A stretch of 64,000 nucleotides of DNA from Chryseosolibacter indicum (GCF_018598585.1 NZ_JAHESD010000013.1:35177-99176), one strand, 5' to 3'; counted from the stretch's first letter, positions 51,473 through 60,908 are shown. Made by a program: numbers and translations. The notes: generated from the sequence alone by a model not told the origin.

Positions 51473-51904
51473 ATGACGATAACTCAAATTCAGGACGATA
51501 TTATAAACGAATTCTCCTTGCTGGATGGCGACATGGAAATGACCGTTTTTTATATAATGGAACTCGGTCAGAAACTATCTCCCATGCTTGAAAAAGACAA
51601 GGTTGAGGAAAATGTGGTGAAAGGCTGTCAGTCAAAAGTATGGCTTACCGCCACCCTTGAAAACGATAAGGTGAATTTTACTGCTGATAGCAACACGGCT
51701 ATAACAAAAGGGCTGGTTAGCTTGCTGATAAGAATTTATAATGGCCAAAGCCCTGAAGATATTCTCAATTCCGACCTTCATTTTATGAAGCAGATCGGTA
51801 TGGAGCGTTTTATTGGCACGCAACGTTCTAATGGATTTGCTGCTATGATAAAACAAATGAAGTTATACGCTTTGGCTTTTAAAACTAAAATGGGTGTGGT
51901 ATGA
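51473..51904 (+). CDS. sufE: Sulfur acceptor SufE
   Basis: 143-residue sulfurtransferase that accepts persulfide sulfur from SufS and passes it to SufB. The active cysteine is Cys52 in VKGCQSKVWL. MEYIMELGQ-like helices (FYIMELGQKLSPM) and the FMKQIGMERFIGTQRSNGFAAMI region match the SufE fold. Its stop overlaps the next start as ATGA, a mark of translational coupling. SufE rather than SufU is usual in Gram-negatives. Confidence 0.96.
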   Translation: MTITQIQDDIINEFSLLDGDMEMTVFYIMELGQKLSPMLEKDKVEENVVKGCQSKVWLTATLENDKVNFTADSNTAITKGLVSLLIRIYNGQSPEDILNSDLHFMKQIGMERFIGTQRSNGFAAMIKQMKLYALAFKTKMGVV

Positions 51905-52254
51905 GTGAACAATTGAATAATATAGAACAAACCGTTGGAGAGGCTACAATTCCCGAACTTCGCGATAAAGTTGTTCAAGCTCTCAAAACAGTATATGATC
52001 CGGAAATACCCGTTGATGTTTATGAGCTTGGACTTATCTATGAGATCAGCATCTACCCGGTAAATAACGTTTACGTTCTAATGACTTTAACTTCACCCTC
52101 TTGCCCTTCGGCAGAAGTAATACCCGGAGAAGTTGAACAAAAAATTAAAGCAATTGAAGGTGTGAATGATGTTAAGGTAGAACTTACCTTTGACCCACCC
52201 TATTCACAAGATATGATGAGTGAAGCTGCAAAGCTGGAACTAGGATTTATGTAA
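51901..52254 (+). CDS. SufT-like DUF59/MIP18 family Fe-S maturation protein
   Basis: 117-residue DUF59 (MIP18) domain protein: LRDKVVQALKTVYDPEIPVDVYELGLIYEI, then MTLTSPSCPSAEVIPGEVEQKI with the conserved cysteine and DVKVELTFDPPYSQDMMSEAA. Members in suf operons (SufT) help mature Fe-S proteins under high demand. The start overlaps sufE by 4 bases. DUF59 also occurs in phenylacetate degradation (PaaD), but the context settles the role here. Confidence 0.93.
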   Translation: MSEQLNNIEQTVGEATIPELRDKVVQALKTVYDPEIPVDVYELGLIYEISIYPVNNVYVLMTLTSPSCPSAEVIPGEVEQKIKAIEGVNDVKVELTFDPPYSQDMMSEAAKLELGFM

Positions 52255-52291
52255 ATTGTTATATAGCTGACTTTTAATTATTACAAATCAT

Positions 52292-52705
52292 ATGTATCCT
52301 GAACAATTAGTAGCCCCAATGCGCACAGAATTAACAAGTGCGGGGTTTACAGAGTTAAAAACACCTGAAGACGTTGAAAACTATCTTCAAAAAAAGGGAA
52401 CAACATTATTGGTTGTTAATTCAGTATGCGGGTGTGCAGCAGGCGCAGCTCGTCCTGGAGTAAAAAATGCCTTACAAAAAACCTCTAAAAGACCAGAAAA
52501 CTTAGCAACAGTTTTTGCCGGTGTTGATAAAGAGGCTGTTTCTAAAGCTAGAGAATTTACTTTACCATATCCTCCGTCTTCACCATCTATTGCTCTTTTT
52601 AAAGATGGTGAACTTGTTCATTTTGTTGAGCGTCACCACATTGAAGGACGTAATGCTCAGATGATTGCTGAACACTTAGTAGAAGTATTTGACGAGTACT
52701 GCTAG
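52292..52705 (+). CDS. BrxA/BrxB family bacilliredoxin
   Basis: 137-residue thioredoxin-fold protein of the YphP/YqiW (bacilliredoxin) family. The active-site CGC motif is Cys46-Gly-Cys48 in VNSVCGCAAG, followed by ARPGVKNAL. The C-terminal half has PPSSPSIALFKDGELVHFVERHHIEG, typical of the family. In Bacilli these remove bacillithiol from proteins; in Bacteroidota the low-molecular-weight thiol partner is uncertain. It lies 37 bases after the SufT-like gene and before a strong terminator, so it is probably the last gene of the suf transcript. Confidence 0.92.
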   Translation: MYPEQLVAPMRTELTSAGFTELKTPEDVENYLQKKGTTLLVVNSVCGCAAGAARPGVKNALQKTSKRPENLATVFAGVDKEAVSKAREFTLPYPPSSPSIALFKDGELVHFVERHHIEGRNAQMIAEHLVEVFDEYC

Positions 52706-52773
52706 TACTGCTGATCTTACACTGTTGTAACCGAGTTTTGAAATTCCTTATAGCAGCAGAAGTAACAGGGCAG

Positions 52774-52819
52774 AGGCATAACAAAAGAGGCTACCATAGT
52801 AGCCTCTTTTGTTATGCCT
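52774..52819. terminator. Bidirectional terminator, perfect 21-base inverted repeat
   Basis: Arms 52774-52794 and 52799-52819 are exact complements around a CATA loop. The core AAAAGAGGCTAC/GTAGCCTCTTTT gives a T run on either strand. It ends the suf/bacilliredoxin transcript and overlaps the last codons of the convergent antiporter gene. Confidence 0.92.
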
Positions 52820-54395
52820 TCTCAAGAATAAGTCGGGTCTCCTCCAGGTCTAACTCGTATTCAATTTTTCGCAACACCTCATCGCTTATAGCCCCCTGAC
52901 TTCTTAACTGAAGAACCATATTCCGCTCTGTTTTCAGCAACTCCTGCTGAATGTTTTGAAATTGGTTAATCTGCTCGTCGTTTAACCTCTGCTGACCAAC
53001 ATTCTTATTCATCCGCTGAATGCGGATCTCATATTTTGTTTTTATCTGATTAAGTACTTCATCTGATAGAGCGAGTGAATAATTTTCTTCAATGTGTTCA
53101 ATAACTGAAGAGGCAATTTTCAAACGCACTACCTGCTCCTGTTCATGATCCTTACCATCAGACTTAATTCCTAACAATTTAATTAGTGGTCTGAGTGTTA
53201 ACCCTTGTACTACCAAGGTGGCAAGTATAACTGAAAAAGTAAGGAAGATGATAAGATTTCTATTGGGAAAAGGCTCTGATCCTTCAATCACGAACGGAAG
53301 TGCAAGTGCTGCTGCCAGGGAAACTACTCCCCTCATTCCTGACCATGCAATAATAGTTACGAGCCTTAAGCTGGGTCGCGGTTCACGCGTCCGGATTTCC
53401 TTGCTCAATATTCTAGGAAGATATGTAAATGGGTAAACCCAGATAAGTCGCCCTACAATAACGGCCGCACTTACTATCATTCCATACTTTATTAAGTCAT
53501 AAATAGACGTGTCTTCAATTTGCTGATATACCACTGGCAGTTGTAGTCCGATAAGAATAAAAACAACACCATTCAAAATAAAGATAGCGGTCTTCCAGGC
53601 ACTATAAGCCTGCAGCCGTGTTTGCTGAGAGAACATTGTTGAAGAGTTCCATCCTAAATATAATCCACACGTAACCACAGCAAGTACACCAGAAAGATGC
53701 AAACTTTCAGCTACAAGATAAACGATATATGGAGTTATAAAAGTAGATGTAGTATCTGTTGTTGGGTTGTCAGGTGTAATTTGATGAATCCATTTGAATA
53801 CACGCCCAAGCGCTAATCCCAAAAAAATGCCTCCTCCTGCTACCAGAAAAAATTTCAATCCTGCTTCCCATAAATGAAAGGAGCCTGTTACAACTGCTGC
53901 CACTGCATACCGATATGCTATTAAGCCCGTGGCATCATTTACCAAACTTTCCCCTTCAAGAATAGTAATTACTCTTTTAGGTACACTTAAACCCTTTGTC
54001 GATGCTGCCGCAGCAACAGCATCAGGCGGAGAAATAATAGCTCCTAAAACAAAAGCCTCTGCCCAACCTAAATCAGGAATAAATTTATGAGCAATCCAGG
54101 CTACAGCACAAGTTGTAAATAAAACACAGCCGATAGCAAGCAGCGTAATTGGTCGTTTCGCGGCTTTAAATTCAGGCCATGAGGTAGACCAGGCTGCTTC
54201 ATATAATATAGGTGGAAGAAATACAAGAAAGACAATTTCAGGGTGAAGATTTATATAGGGCAACCCAGGAATAAAACCGATTCCCATTCCTGCTATTACC
54301 AGTAGTATTGGATAAGGTATTTTAATCAGATCAGTAACCTGCGCCAAGGCAGTTACAACGGCCAACAAAACAATAACTGTAGCAATTTCTTGCAT
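52812..54395 (-). CDS. Na+/H+ antiporter, CPA1 (NhaP-type) family
   Basis: 527 residues: about 12 membrane segments to residue 410, then a helical cytoplasmic tail of about 110 residues. The ion-binding region is AFVLGAIISPPDAVAAAAS, containing the CPA1 aspartate, with LEGESLVNDATGLIAYR after it. GMRGVVSLAAALALPF is the other family block. It exchanges cytosolic Na+ (or K+) for H+. The charged tail (QIKTKYEIRIQRMNKNVGQQ) resembles the C-terminal regulatory helices of similar bacterial antiporters. Transcribed with, or next to, the epimerase gene 29 bases upstream. Confidence 0.93.
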   Translation of the reverse strand: MQEIATVIVLLAVVTALAQVTDLIKIPYPILLVIAGMGIGFIPGLPYINLHPEIVFLVFLPPILYEAAWSTSWPEFKAAKRPITLLAIGCVLFTTCAVAWIAHKFIPDLGWAEAFVLGAIISPPDAVAAAASTKGLSVPKRVITILEGESLVNDATGLIAYRYAVAAVVTGSFHLWEAGLKFFLVAGGGIFLGLALGRVFKWIHQITPDNPTTDTTSTFITPYIVYLVAESLHLSGVLAVVTCGLYLGWNSSTMFSQQTRLQAYSAWKTAIFILNGVVFILIGLQLPVVYQQIEDTSIYDLIKYGMIVSAAVIVGRLIWVYPFTYLPRILSKEIRTREPRPSLRLVTIIAWSGMRGVVSLAAALALPFVIEGSEPFPNRNLIIFLTFSVILATLVVQGLTLRPLIKLLGIKSDGKDHEQEQVVRLKIASSVIEHIEENYSLALSDEVLNQIKTKYEIRIQRMNKNVGQQRLNDEQINQFQNIQQELLKTERNMVLQLRSQGAISDEVLRKIEYELDLEETRLILEKA

Positions 54396-54424
54396 GCTTT
54401 AAACAACTTTAACTAGTAGGAAAA

Positions 54425-55345
54425 CTAAAAGCTGAATTTAGCAAGGAACTCGGTTAATTCCTCCTTCAAAGATCTATTGTTTCTGATTTGAAGCGTATCA
54501 GTAATCAACGGGTTGACCTTCACATTTAACTCATGTAGCCTAAGATGTTGATTAATAAATATAAATTCAAGATCAGGTATCAATTCCTTTAAAATATCCA
54601 GGATGTCAAGGACTGTTACATTCTTATCAACTATATTATAGACGTCTCCAGGTAAATCAGCAACCAATAAATTACTAAGCCCTTTGGCAAGCATGTCAAT
54701 ATGAATAAACGTTCTCGACTGCTTACCATCTCCCTGAATAGTAATTAGCTTACTGAAATTCGCGTCAAAAATGAATTTATTAATAACAGCATCAAAGCGC
54801 ATGCTCTTACTGTAGCCATATACATTGCCGCAACGCATAATATAGGTATCAATCTTCCCTATTAATCTTCTCACGTGTTCTTCGCCCCGAAGTTTGGATA
54901 CCGCATAAAATGTTTTTGGGTCGGGAGATTTATCTTCGTGCGCTGGAATATTAGACGAACCATATACGCCTGTGCTACTGGCGTAAATAAACCTTTTAAC
55001 ATTACTTTCTTCTACAGCATACACAAGTTCTGCTGTTCCCCAGTGGTTTACCTGTTCGTAGATATGAGCTTCAGAATTAGCAAAGGGCGTGGTAACTTTT
55101 GCTGCAAGATGGTAAACAACATCTATTCCCTTCAGCACTTTTCGAAGGGCACGTGAATCAAGGAGTTCTCCTTTTACAAATTTTATCTTTGAATGATTGT
55201 AATGCCTTAACCCAAGGAAAAAATTATGATTAGGCCTGCTTAAGTTATCATAAATTACTACCTGCTCAACATCTGGCCTGGCAATAAGCATATGGGTTAG
55301 TTCTGTACCTATATATCCGGCACCTCCGGTAACTAATACTTTCAT
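54425..55345 (-). CDS. NAD-dependent epimerase/dehydratase (extended SDR)
   Basis: 306 residues from the ATG ending at 55345; a TTG four codons earlier is in frame but unneeded. Rossmann motif MKVLVTGGAGYIGTEL at the very N-terminus, catalytic Thr/Ser and Tyr-Lys as YASSTGVYGSS and FYAVSKLRGEE, and NVYGYSKSMRFDAVINKFI typical of nucleotide-sugar epimerases and dehydratases. The exact sugar cannot be assigned: with PDPKTFYAVSK it resembles UDP-glucose 4-epimerase-like proteins of unknown specificity. No polysaccharide cluster is nearby. Probably cotranscribed with the antiporter downstream. Confidence 0.88.
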   Translation of the reverse strand: MKVLVTGGAGYIGTELTHMLIARPDVEQVVIYDNLSRPNHNFFLGLRHYNHSKIKFVKGELLDSRALRKVLKGIDVVYHLAAKVTTPFANSEAHIYEQVNHWGTAELVYAVEESNVKRFIYASSTGVYGSSNIPAHEDKSPDPKTFYAVSKLRGEEHVRRLIGKIDTYIMRCGNVYGYSKSMRFDAVINKFIFDANFSKLITIQGDGKQSRTFIHIDMLAKGLSNLLVADLPGDVYNIVDKNVTVLDILDILKELIPDLEFIFINQHLRLHELNVKVNPLITDTLQIRNNRSLKEELTEFLAKFSF

Positions 55346-55420
55346 TTCCGTTATCAATTATTCAGGCGAACAACGCTCAACTACCAACCTCTCTTGCCTT
55401 TCTGCTATTTTAGTTTATTA

Positions 55421-56077
55421 TTATTTGTTAATTAAATCAGTATGTAAGCCACATTCAATTTTATTCATCCCGAACCAACGCGCTTCTCTTTCCTGCATCT
55501 CGGGGTCTAATTTACGAGTACAGGGCTCACAACCTATACTCACGTACCCCTTCTCTTCAAGAGGGTGTCTTGGAAGGTTATACTCCTTTTGGTATTGCCA
55601 GATCATTTTTGCATTCCAGTCTAACATAGGATGAAACCTTGTACAACCATGCTTAGCAGGCTGCTCAATTTTCATTGCGGCCCGTACAGCACTCTGATCT
55701 GCCCGCACACCATTTATCCAGATATCATGCGCCATAAGAATGGCATCCATCGGTTGGGTTTTATTTAAATAACAGCAATGATCAGGATCTGATGTAAAAA
55801 GAAGTTTCCCATCAGGGTCTCTTTGCATGAATTTGGGAACATCAGATTTAAGATCAATGGTATTCAATCCAAATTGTTCTGTGATCTGATCACGAAATTT
55901 AACAGTATCGGGAAAATGAAAGCCTGTATTTATAAAATAGATAGGAATGGTATTATCAATTCTGCTCAGAATATGCAGTAAAACAAGGCTATGAGATTGA
56001 AAAGAGGATGTGGTAAAAAGAGTTTTTCCTGTTGCTTTATACCCGGTTATTTGGGCCTTTATACTTTCAAAGTCCAT
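55421..56077 (-). CDS. cysH: Assimilatory APS reductase (4Fe-4S type CysH)
   Basis: Reduces adenylylsulfate to sulfite in sulfate assimilation. 218 residues. The PP-loop region is degenerate (TTSSFQSHSLVLLHIL). Iron-sulfur cysteines are present as Cys101-Cys102 (DHCCYLNK) and Cys183-x-x-Cys186 (IGCEPCTR), which marks the APS-using [4Fe-4S] subgroup rather than the PAPS-using one. The catalytic Cys209 is in the C-terminal ECGLH. No sulfate adenylyltransferase or sulfite reductase gene is adjacent, so the pathway is scattered. A 490-base non-coding stretch lies upstream. Confidence 0.94.
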   Translation of the reverse strand: MDFESIKAQITGYKATGKTLFTTSSFQSHSLVLLHILSRIDNTIPIYFINTGFHFPDTVKFRDQITEQFGLNTIDLKSDVPKFMQRDPDGKLLFTSDPDHCCYLNKTQPMDAILMAHDIWINGVRADQSAVRAAMKIEQPAKHGCTRFHPMLDWNAKMIWQYQKEYNLPRHPLEEKGYVSIGCEPCTRKLDPEMQEREARWFGMNKIECGLHTDLINK

Positions 56078-56567
56078 TAGAGATCAATTTTTATAAATCC
56101 TTAATTTTCAGTTAAATAATACATGGCATTGACAAGTAGCGGCTTAAAGTATTACTTTAGATACATAAACGTAACACTTTTTAACCTTGAACCTCAAATA
56201 CCGACTTTTACTGGCTCTGCTACTAACGTTGATCATTTTTTGCTCTCAGGCATTAATGAGTTAAGCAGCCCAACAAATATCCACTAAATTAATGGATAAA
56301 ATAATCTTTTTAAGGAAATAGTTCATCCCTTTGGGATAAAAGCCGATTAATAGTATACGGCTTTGTGATAAATACTACTATTTCTGACCGGAGAAGTGCT
56401 TGCAATTCTCTAGCATGGGTCTTCCATCTATCATTTCTATTTCTTAAGAATCTCGAACAATTGCTGGTTCTCCTGAACCTTTTGGCTATTATCCTGTTAG
56501 TCTATGAACATTGATTTATTTTTTCTACTTAGCTTAGAATTTTAAATTGATAGAGGACGAATCATAA
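56078..56567. other. 490-base non-coding gap between cysH and the PTPS/QueD gene
   Basis: A 25-codon frame starting TTG at 56187 (ending 56264) would encode a signal-like peptide (NLKYRLLLALLLTLIIFC) and then stops; it may be a decayed gene start or chance. A hairpin AAAGCCG/CGGCTTT (56339-56345 with 56358-56364) sits next to a small ATCCC/GGGAT hairpin. No preQ1 or other known riboswitch is evident ahead of the pterin genes. Confidence 0.5.
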
Positions 56568-56978
56568 ATGAAGATAAAGGTTTCACGGAAAGAGCATTTT
56601 AACGCAGCGCACAGATTATTTCAACCGAACTGGTCTGACCAAAAGAATGATGAAGTTTTCGGCAAATGCAATAATCCCAATTACCATGGTCATAATTATG
56701 AGTTGATCGTAAGCATAATTGGCGAACCCAATCCAGAAACTGGTTATGTTTTTGATTTGAAAGCACTTAGTGACCTGATAAAAGAGAACGTGCTTCATAA
56801 ATTCGACCACAGAAATTTGAATTTAGACACTGAATACTTTAAGAATCTTAATCCTACTGCTGAGAACATTGCTGTTGTCATATGGCGGATACTTAGGGAA
56901 AAAATAGACGAGAAGTTTGAATTGAAAATTACATTGTATGAGACCGAAAGAAATTTTGTTGAATATCCGGCCAATTAA
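56568..56978 (+). CDS. 6-carboxytetrahydropterin synthase / PTPS family protein
   Basis: 136 residues, QueD/6-pyruvoyl-tetrahydropterin synthase fold. Zinc histidines occur in HFNAAHRLF and NYHGHNYEL; the catalytic cysteine is in FGKCNNPN; DHRNLNLD and the pterin-binding ETERNFVEY are near the end. It acts on dihydroneopterin triphosphate, the product of FolE, which is encoded by the next, overlapping gene. The product could feed queuosine (as QueD) or tetrahydrobiopterin-type cofactors. No queC, queE or queF is in the window, so the pathway is unresolved. Confidence 0.92.
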   Translation: MKIKVSRKEHFNAAHRLFQPNWSDQKNDEVFGKCNNPNYHGHNYELIVSIIGEPNPETGYVFDLKALSDLIKENVLHKFDHRNLNLDTEYFKNLNPTAENIAVVIWRILREKIDEKFELKITLYETERNFVEYPAN

Positions 56979-57630
56979 ACCTGTGGATTCCGAGGATATT
57001 GGCGATGATCATCTCGCCTCTTCATCAGAAACTCCCTTACGTCCTGATGCTTTTGACATTGATGACGAAGAGAAGATTGATCGCATAGAGAAGCACTTCC
57101 GTGAAATCATGCACATCCTTGGCCTTGACTTAAATGATGATAGCCTTGGAGGGACACCAAGACGTGTTGCTAAAATGTATGTTAAAGAGGTGTTTAGTGG
57201 TCTCAATCCCAAAAACCGCCCAACAGCAAGACTCTTTGAAAATAAATACAACTATGATCAGATGCTAGTTGAGAAGGATATAACCTTCTACTCACATTGC
57301 GAGCATCATTTTGTTCCTATTTATGGTAAGGTTCATGTAGCTTACTTCTCGTCAGGCAAAGTGATAGGTCTTTCGAAAATCAACCGAATAGTTCAATACT
57401 TCGCCAAAAGACCGCAGGTACAGGAGAGACTCACTGTGCAAATAGGCAAAGAAATGCAGCGTGTACTGATGACTGAGGATGTAGGTGTAGTGTGTGATGC
57501 TAACCATATGTGTGTTGCTTCTCGCGGAGTGGGCGATACGAATAGCAAAACAGGAACCGCTTATTTTTCTGGTAAATTCAATAATGAGAATATTCGGCGC
57601 GAGTTTCTGAATTATATTAACAGTAAATAA
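56938..57630 (+). CDS. folE: GTP cyclohydrolase I
   Basis: Converts GTP to dihydroneopterin triphosphate, first step of folate and pterin synthesis. 230 residues. Zinc ligands in FYSHCEHHFVPIYGKVHVAYF and the later VCDANHMCVASRG; GGTPRRVAKMYVKEVFSG and SKINRIVQYFAKRPQVQERL are family blocks. The first ATG (56938) overlaps the preceding gene by 41 bases. An in-frame GTG at 56983, just after that gene's stop, is an equally plausible start and would drop 15 poorly conserved residues. The coupling of FolE to a PTPS-type enzyme places consecutive pathway steps in one operon. Confidence 0.95.
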   Translation: MRPKEILLNIRPIKPVDSEDIGDDHLASSSETPLRPDAFDIDDEEKIDRIEKHFREIMHILGLDLNDDSLGGTPRRVAKMYVKEVFSGLNPKNRPTARLFENKYNYDQMLVEKDITFYSHCEHHFVPIYGKVHVAYFSSGKVIGLSKINRIVQYFAKRPQVQERLTVQIGKEMQRVLMTEDVGVVCDANHMCVASRGVGDTNSKTGTAYFSGKFNNENIRREFLNYINSK

Positions 57631-57726
57631 AGAGAGTTTACCGAAAAAGAATGTTACATTCTTGCTTTCTCTAATGTATTGGTTTTAAAATATTTATTTT
57701 GGTATAGCCTTAAACCTAACCTCAAT

Positions 57727-58236
57727 ATGTCATTAAGCCAGGATATTAAACAAAAAGAATTCCGTAGCGAATATCAAAAAGCAATTCTTAACATTCTTTA
57801 TACTCATAATTATCTCATCACTCACATGAGTGATGCCTTTAAGGATTTTGATATAACCAGGCAGCAATTTAATGTTCTTCGCATTCTCCGTGGCCAATAT
57901 CCTAAACCTGCAACTGTCAATCTTATCAAAGATCGTATGTTGGATAAGATGTCTGACACATCCCGAATTGTTGAAAGATTAAGACTTAAAGGCCTGATTA
58001 ACAGGGAGGATTCTAAAAATGATAAGCGGGCGGTTGAAATCACTATCACAGAATCCGGATTAGAACTTCTAGAAAAAATGGAAGGACCTGTGGATAACCT
58101 TGAAAAATTATTATATAACCTTTCAGAAGATGAAACCAGACAGCTGAATACCCTGTTGGATAAAATGAGGGGAAGCCAGTTAGATGAATCAGAAATTGCT
58201 CATGAAGAACTGCTTAACCAACAAGAAAAATTTTAG
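57727..58236 (+). CDS. MarR family transcriptional regulator
   Basis: 169 residues from the ATG at 57727; a TTG 16 codons upstream is in frame but poorly supported. The winged helix spans roughly residues 40-115: ITRQQFNVLRILRGQYPKP, LIKDRMLDKMSDTSRIVERLRLKGLI, then the wing REDSKNDKRAVEITITESGLELLEKM. Flanking helices would form the dimer interface. The ligand is unknown. It lies 29 bases upstream of the aconitase gene on the same strand and may be cotranscribed with it. Confidence 0.9.
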   Translation: MSLSQDIKQKEFRSEYQKAILNILYTHNYLITHMSDAFKDFDITRQQFNVLRILRGQYPKPATVNLIKDRMLDKMSDTSRIVERLRLKGLINREDSKNDKRAVEITITESGLELLEKMEGPVDNLEKLLYNLSEDETRQLNTLLDKMRGSQLDESEIAHEELLNQQEKF

Positions 58237-58265
58237 TACTTTAGCGCACCTTTAAAACTACATCT

Positions 58266-60908
58266 ATGGTATTCGATTTAGACATGGTCAAGGCGGTATA
58301 TAAAGAGATGCCTAACCGTATTGCCAAGGCCCGCAAAGTCGTAAACAGGCCTTTAACACTTTCAGAAAAAATACTCTACTCTCACTTGCATGGAGAACAG
58401 GAGGTTTCCGATTTCACACGCGGTAAATCCTATGTTAATTTCTCACCCGATCGCGTGGCCATGCAGGACGCAACTGCTCAAATGGCATTGCTTCAATTCA
58501 TGTCTGCCGGAATACCCAAGGTAAGGGTGCCTTCTACAGTACATTGCGATCACTTGATTCTTGCTAAAGACGGCGCTAAAAAAGATTTGGCTGACTCTTT
58601 AACTGCAAGTGGCGAAGTTTTCAACTTCCTCGAATCTGTATCTAATAAATTTGGTATAGGTTTCTGGAGACCAGGCGCTGGTATCATTCACCAGGTTGTT
58701 CTTGAAAACTATGCGTTCCCAGGAGGAATGATGATTGGTACCGACTCCCATACAGTAAATGCTGGTGGATTAGGTATGATTGCAATTGGCGTGGGTGGTG
58801 CAGATGCCGTAGATGTTATGGCAGGAATGCCATGGGAACTGAAATGGCCTAAACTTATCGGTGTTAAATTAACTGGTAAACTTAGCGGATGGACTGCTGC
58901 TAAAGACGTAATTCTTAAAGTTGCTGGTATTCTTACTGTTAAAGGTGGAACAGGCGCAATTGTAGAATATTTTGGCGAAGGCTGTGACAGCATTTCTTGT
59001 ACAGGAAAGGCAACCATTTGTAACATGGGTGCTGAAATTGGAGCAACGACTTCAACTTTCGGATACGATGAGAAAATGGCTGAGTACCTCCGCGGAACAG
59101 GAAGAAAAGAAATTTCTTCCGTTGCTGATAAAATTAAAGAGCATCTTACAGGAGATCCTGAAGTATATGCTGATCCTGAAAAATACTTCGATCAGGTAAT
59201 CGAAATAAATTTAAGTGAACTTGAGCCACATATCAACGGACCTTTCACTCCAGACAGAGCGATTCCAGTTTCTCAGTTTGCTGAAGAAGTTAAGAAAAAC
59301 GGATGGCCTGAAAAGCTTGAAGTTGGTCTAATTGGTTCTTGTACAAACTCTTCTTACGAAGACATTACCCGTTCTGCTTCACTTGCAAAACAAGCTGTTG
59401 ATAAGAAAATTAAAGCGAGAGCGGAGTTCACTATAACTCCAGGTTCAGAGCAGGTACGTTATACAGTAGAGCGTGATGGATACCTCGGTATCTTTGAGAA
59501 GATGGGAGGCGTGGTGTTGGCTAATGCTTGTGGTCCTTGTATCGGACAATGGGCTCGTCATACAAACGATCCTAACAGAAAGAACTCTATTATTACTTCA
59601 TTCAATCGCAACTTTGCAAAACGAAATGACGGTAACCCAAATACACATGCTTTTGTAGCCTCACCGGAAATCACAACAGCATTTGCCATTGCGGGAGATT
59701 TAACTTTCAATCCGTTAACAGACACATTAGTTAATGATGAAGGACAAGCCGTTAAACTTGACGAACCATCTGGTGCAGAATTTCCTCCAAGAGGTTTTGA
59801 TGTAAAAGATCCAGGATACCTTGCTCCTGCTAAAGATGGCAGCAAAGTAAAGGTTAACATAGATCCTAGTTCTAACAGACTTCAGGCTTTAGCTCCGTTC
59901 CCTGCTTGGGATGGCAATAATTTGATGGGCATGAAGCTGTTGATCAAAGCAAAAGGAAAGTGTACAACAGACCATATATCTATGGCAGGTCCGTGGTTGA
60001 GATTCCGAGGACACCTCGACAACATTGCAAATAATACACTGATTGGAGCTGTTAACGCTTTTACCGACAAGACGGATAGTGTTAAAAGCCAATTAACAGG
60101 AGAATATGGACCAGTACCCGCTACACAACGTGCTTATAAAGCCGCAGGTATTCCTACTATAGTTGTTGGTGACCATAACTATGGAGAAGGCTCATCTCGC
60201 GAACATGCTGCGATGCAGCCAAGGCATCTTGGTATTCGAGTGATACTTGTAAAATCATTTGCTCGTATTCACGAAACAAACCTTAAGAAACAAGGTATGC
60301 TTGCAGTCACTTTCTCTGATGAAGCGGATTACGACAAAGTTCAGGAGGACGATACTATCGATCTTATCGATCTAAAGGAATTTGCGCCTGACAAACAATT
60401 AACAATTGTATTGAATCATAAAGATGGTACATCTGATACAATTAGGGTGAACCATACTTATAATGCAGGTCAAATAGAATGGTTTAAAGCAGGATCTGCG
60501 CTAAACCTGATGGCAAAACAAATTACTGCTACAACTGGCTTTCAACAACCAATGTCCAGAAAGATTGTAACTAAGCCAAATGGCAAAAAAGAAGTTAAAC
60601 CTTTAAAGGCAGTTAAAAAGGTTGCTAAAACTTCTGCAGTTGCTAAAAAAGCGGTAAAGAAAACCGTTGAGAGCATTGCAAAAGGAACTCCTAAAAAAGG
60701 AGTAGCAAAAGCTTCTGTTAAAAAGGTAGCTAAGTCTGCGCTTAAAAAGGTAACACCAAAAGCAGCTCCTAAAAAAGTGGCTAAAAAAGGCTTGGTTAAA
60801 AAAGTCGTTGGCAAAATTGTTAAAGCAGGAAAGATAGTTAAGGCAGTAGCCAAAGCTGTCGCTAAAAAGAAGACCGCGACAAAACCAGTGAAAAAGAAAA
60901 AGAAATAA
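58266..60908 (+). CDS. Aconitate hydratase with C-terminal histone-H1-like lysine-rich tail
   Basis: 880 residues. Residues 1-755 are a complete mitochondrial-type aconitase (citrate-isocitrate isomerase of the TCA cycle). The 4Fe-4S cysteines are Cys359 ([10 protein letters not shown]) and Cys422/Cys425 (ACGPCIGQW); [16 protein letters not shown] and the C-terminal swivel domain with [17 protein letters not shown] are present, and the normal family end is reached at [13 protein letters not shown]. In the same frame follow about 118 residues with, by my count, 43 lysines and only two acidic residues, mostly Ala, Val and Lys in KKAVKK/KKVAKK units, like bacterial H1/Hc1-type proteins. No stop or frameshift is visible at the junction. 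The tail probably binds nucleic acid; that is inference. Confidence 0.95.
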   Translation: MVFDLDMVKAVYKEMPNRIAKARKVVNRPLTLSEKILYSHLHGEQEVSDFTRGKSYVNFSPDRVAMQDATAQMALLQFMSAGIPKVRVPSTVHCDHLILAKDGAKKDLADSLTASGEVFNFLESVSNKFGIGFWRPGAGIIHQVVLENYAFPGGMMIGTDSHTVNAGGLGMIAIGVGGADAVDVMAGMPWELKWPKLIGVKLTGKLSGWTAAKDVILKVAGILTVKGGTGAIVEYFGEGCDSISCTGKATICNMGAEIGATTSTFGYDEKMAEYLRGTGRKEISSVADKIKEHLTGDPEVYADPEKYFDQVIEINLSELEPHINGPFTPDRAIPVSQFAEEVKKNGWPEKLEVGLIGSCTNSSYEDITRSASLAKQAVDKKIKARAEFTITPGSEQVRYTVERDGYLGIFEKMGGVVLANACGPCIGQWARHTNDPNRKNSIITSFNRNFAKRNDGNPNTHAFVASPEITTAFAIAGDLTFNPLTDTLVNDEGQAVKLDEPSGAEFPPRGFDVKDPGYLAPAKDGSKVKVNIDPSSNRLQALAPFPAWDGNNLMGMKLLIKAKGKCTTDHISMAGPWLRFRGHLDNIANNTLIGAVNAFTDKTDSVKSQLTGEYGPVPATQRAYKAAGIPTIVVGDHNYGEGSSREHAAMQPRHLGIRVILVKSFARIHETNLKKQGMLAVTFSDEADYDKVQEDDTIDLIDLKEFAPDKQLTIVLNHKDGTSDTIRVNHTYNAGQIEWFKAGSALNLMAKQITATTGFQQPMSRKIVTKPNGKKEVKPLKAVKKVAKTSAVAKKAVKKTVESIAKGTPKKGVAKASVKKVAKSALKKVTPKAAPKKVAKKGLVKKVVGKIVKAGKIVKAVAKAVAKKKTATKPVKKKKK

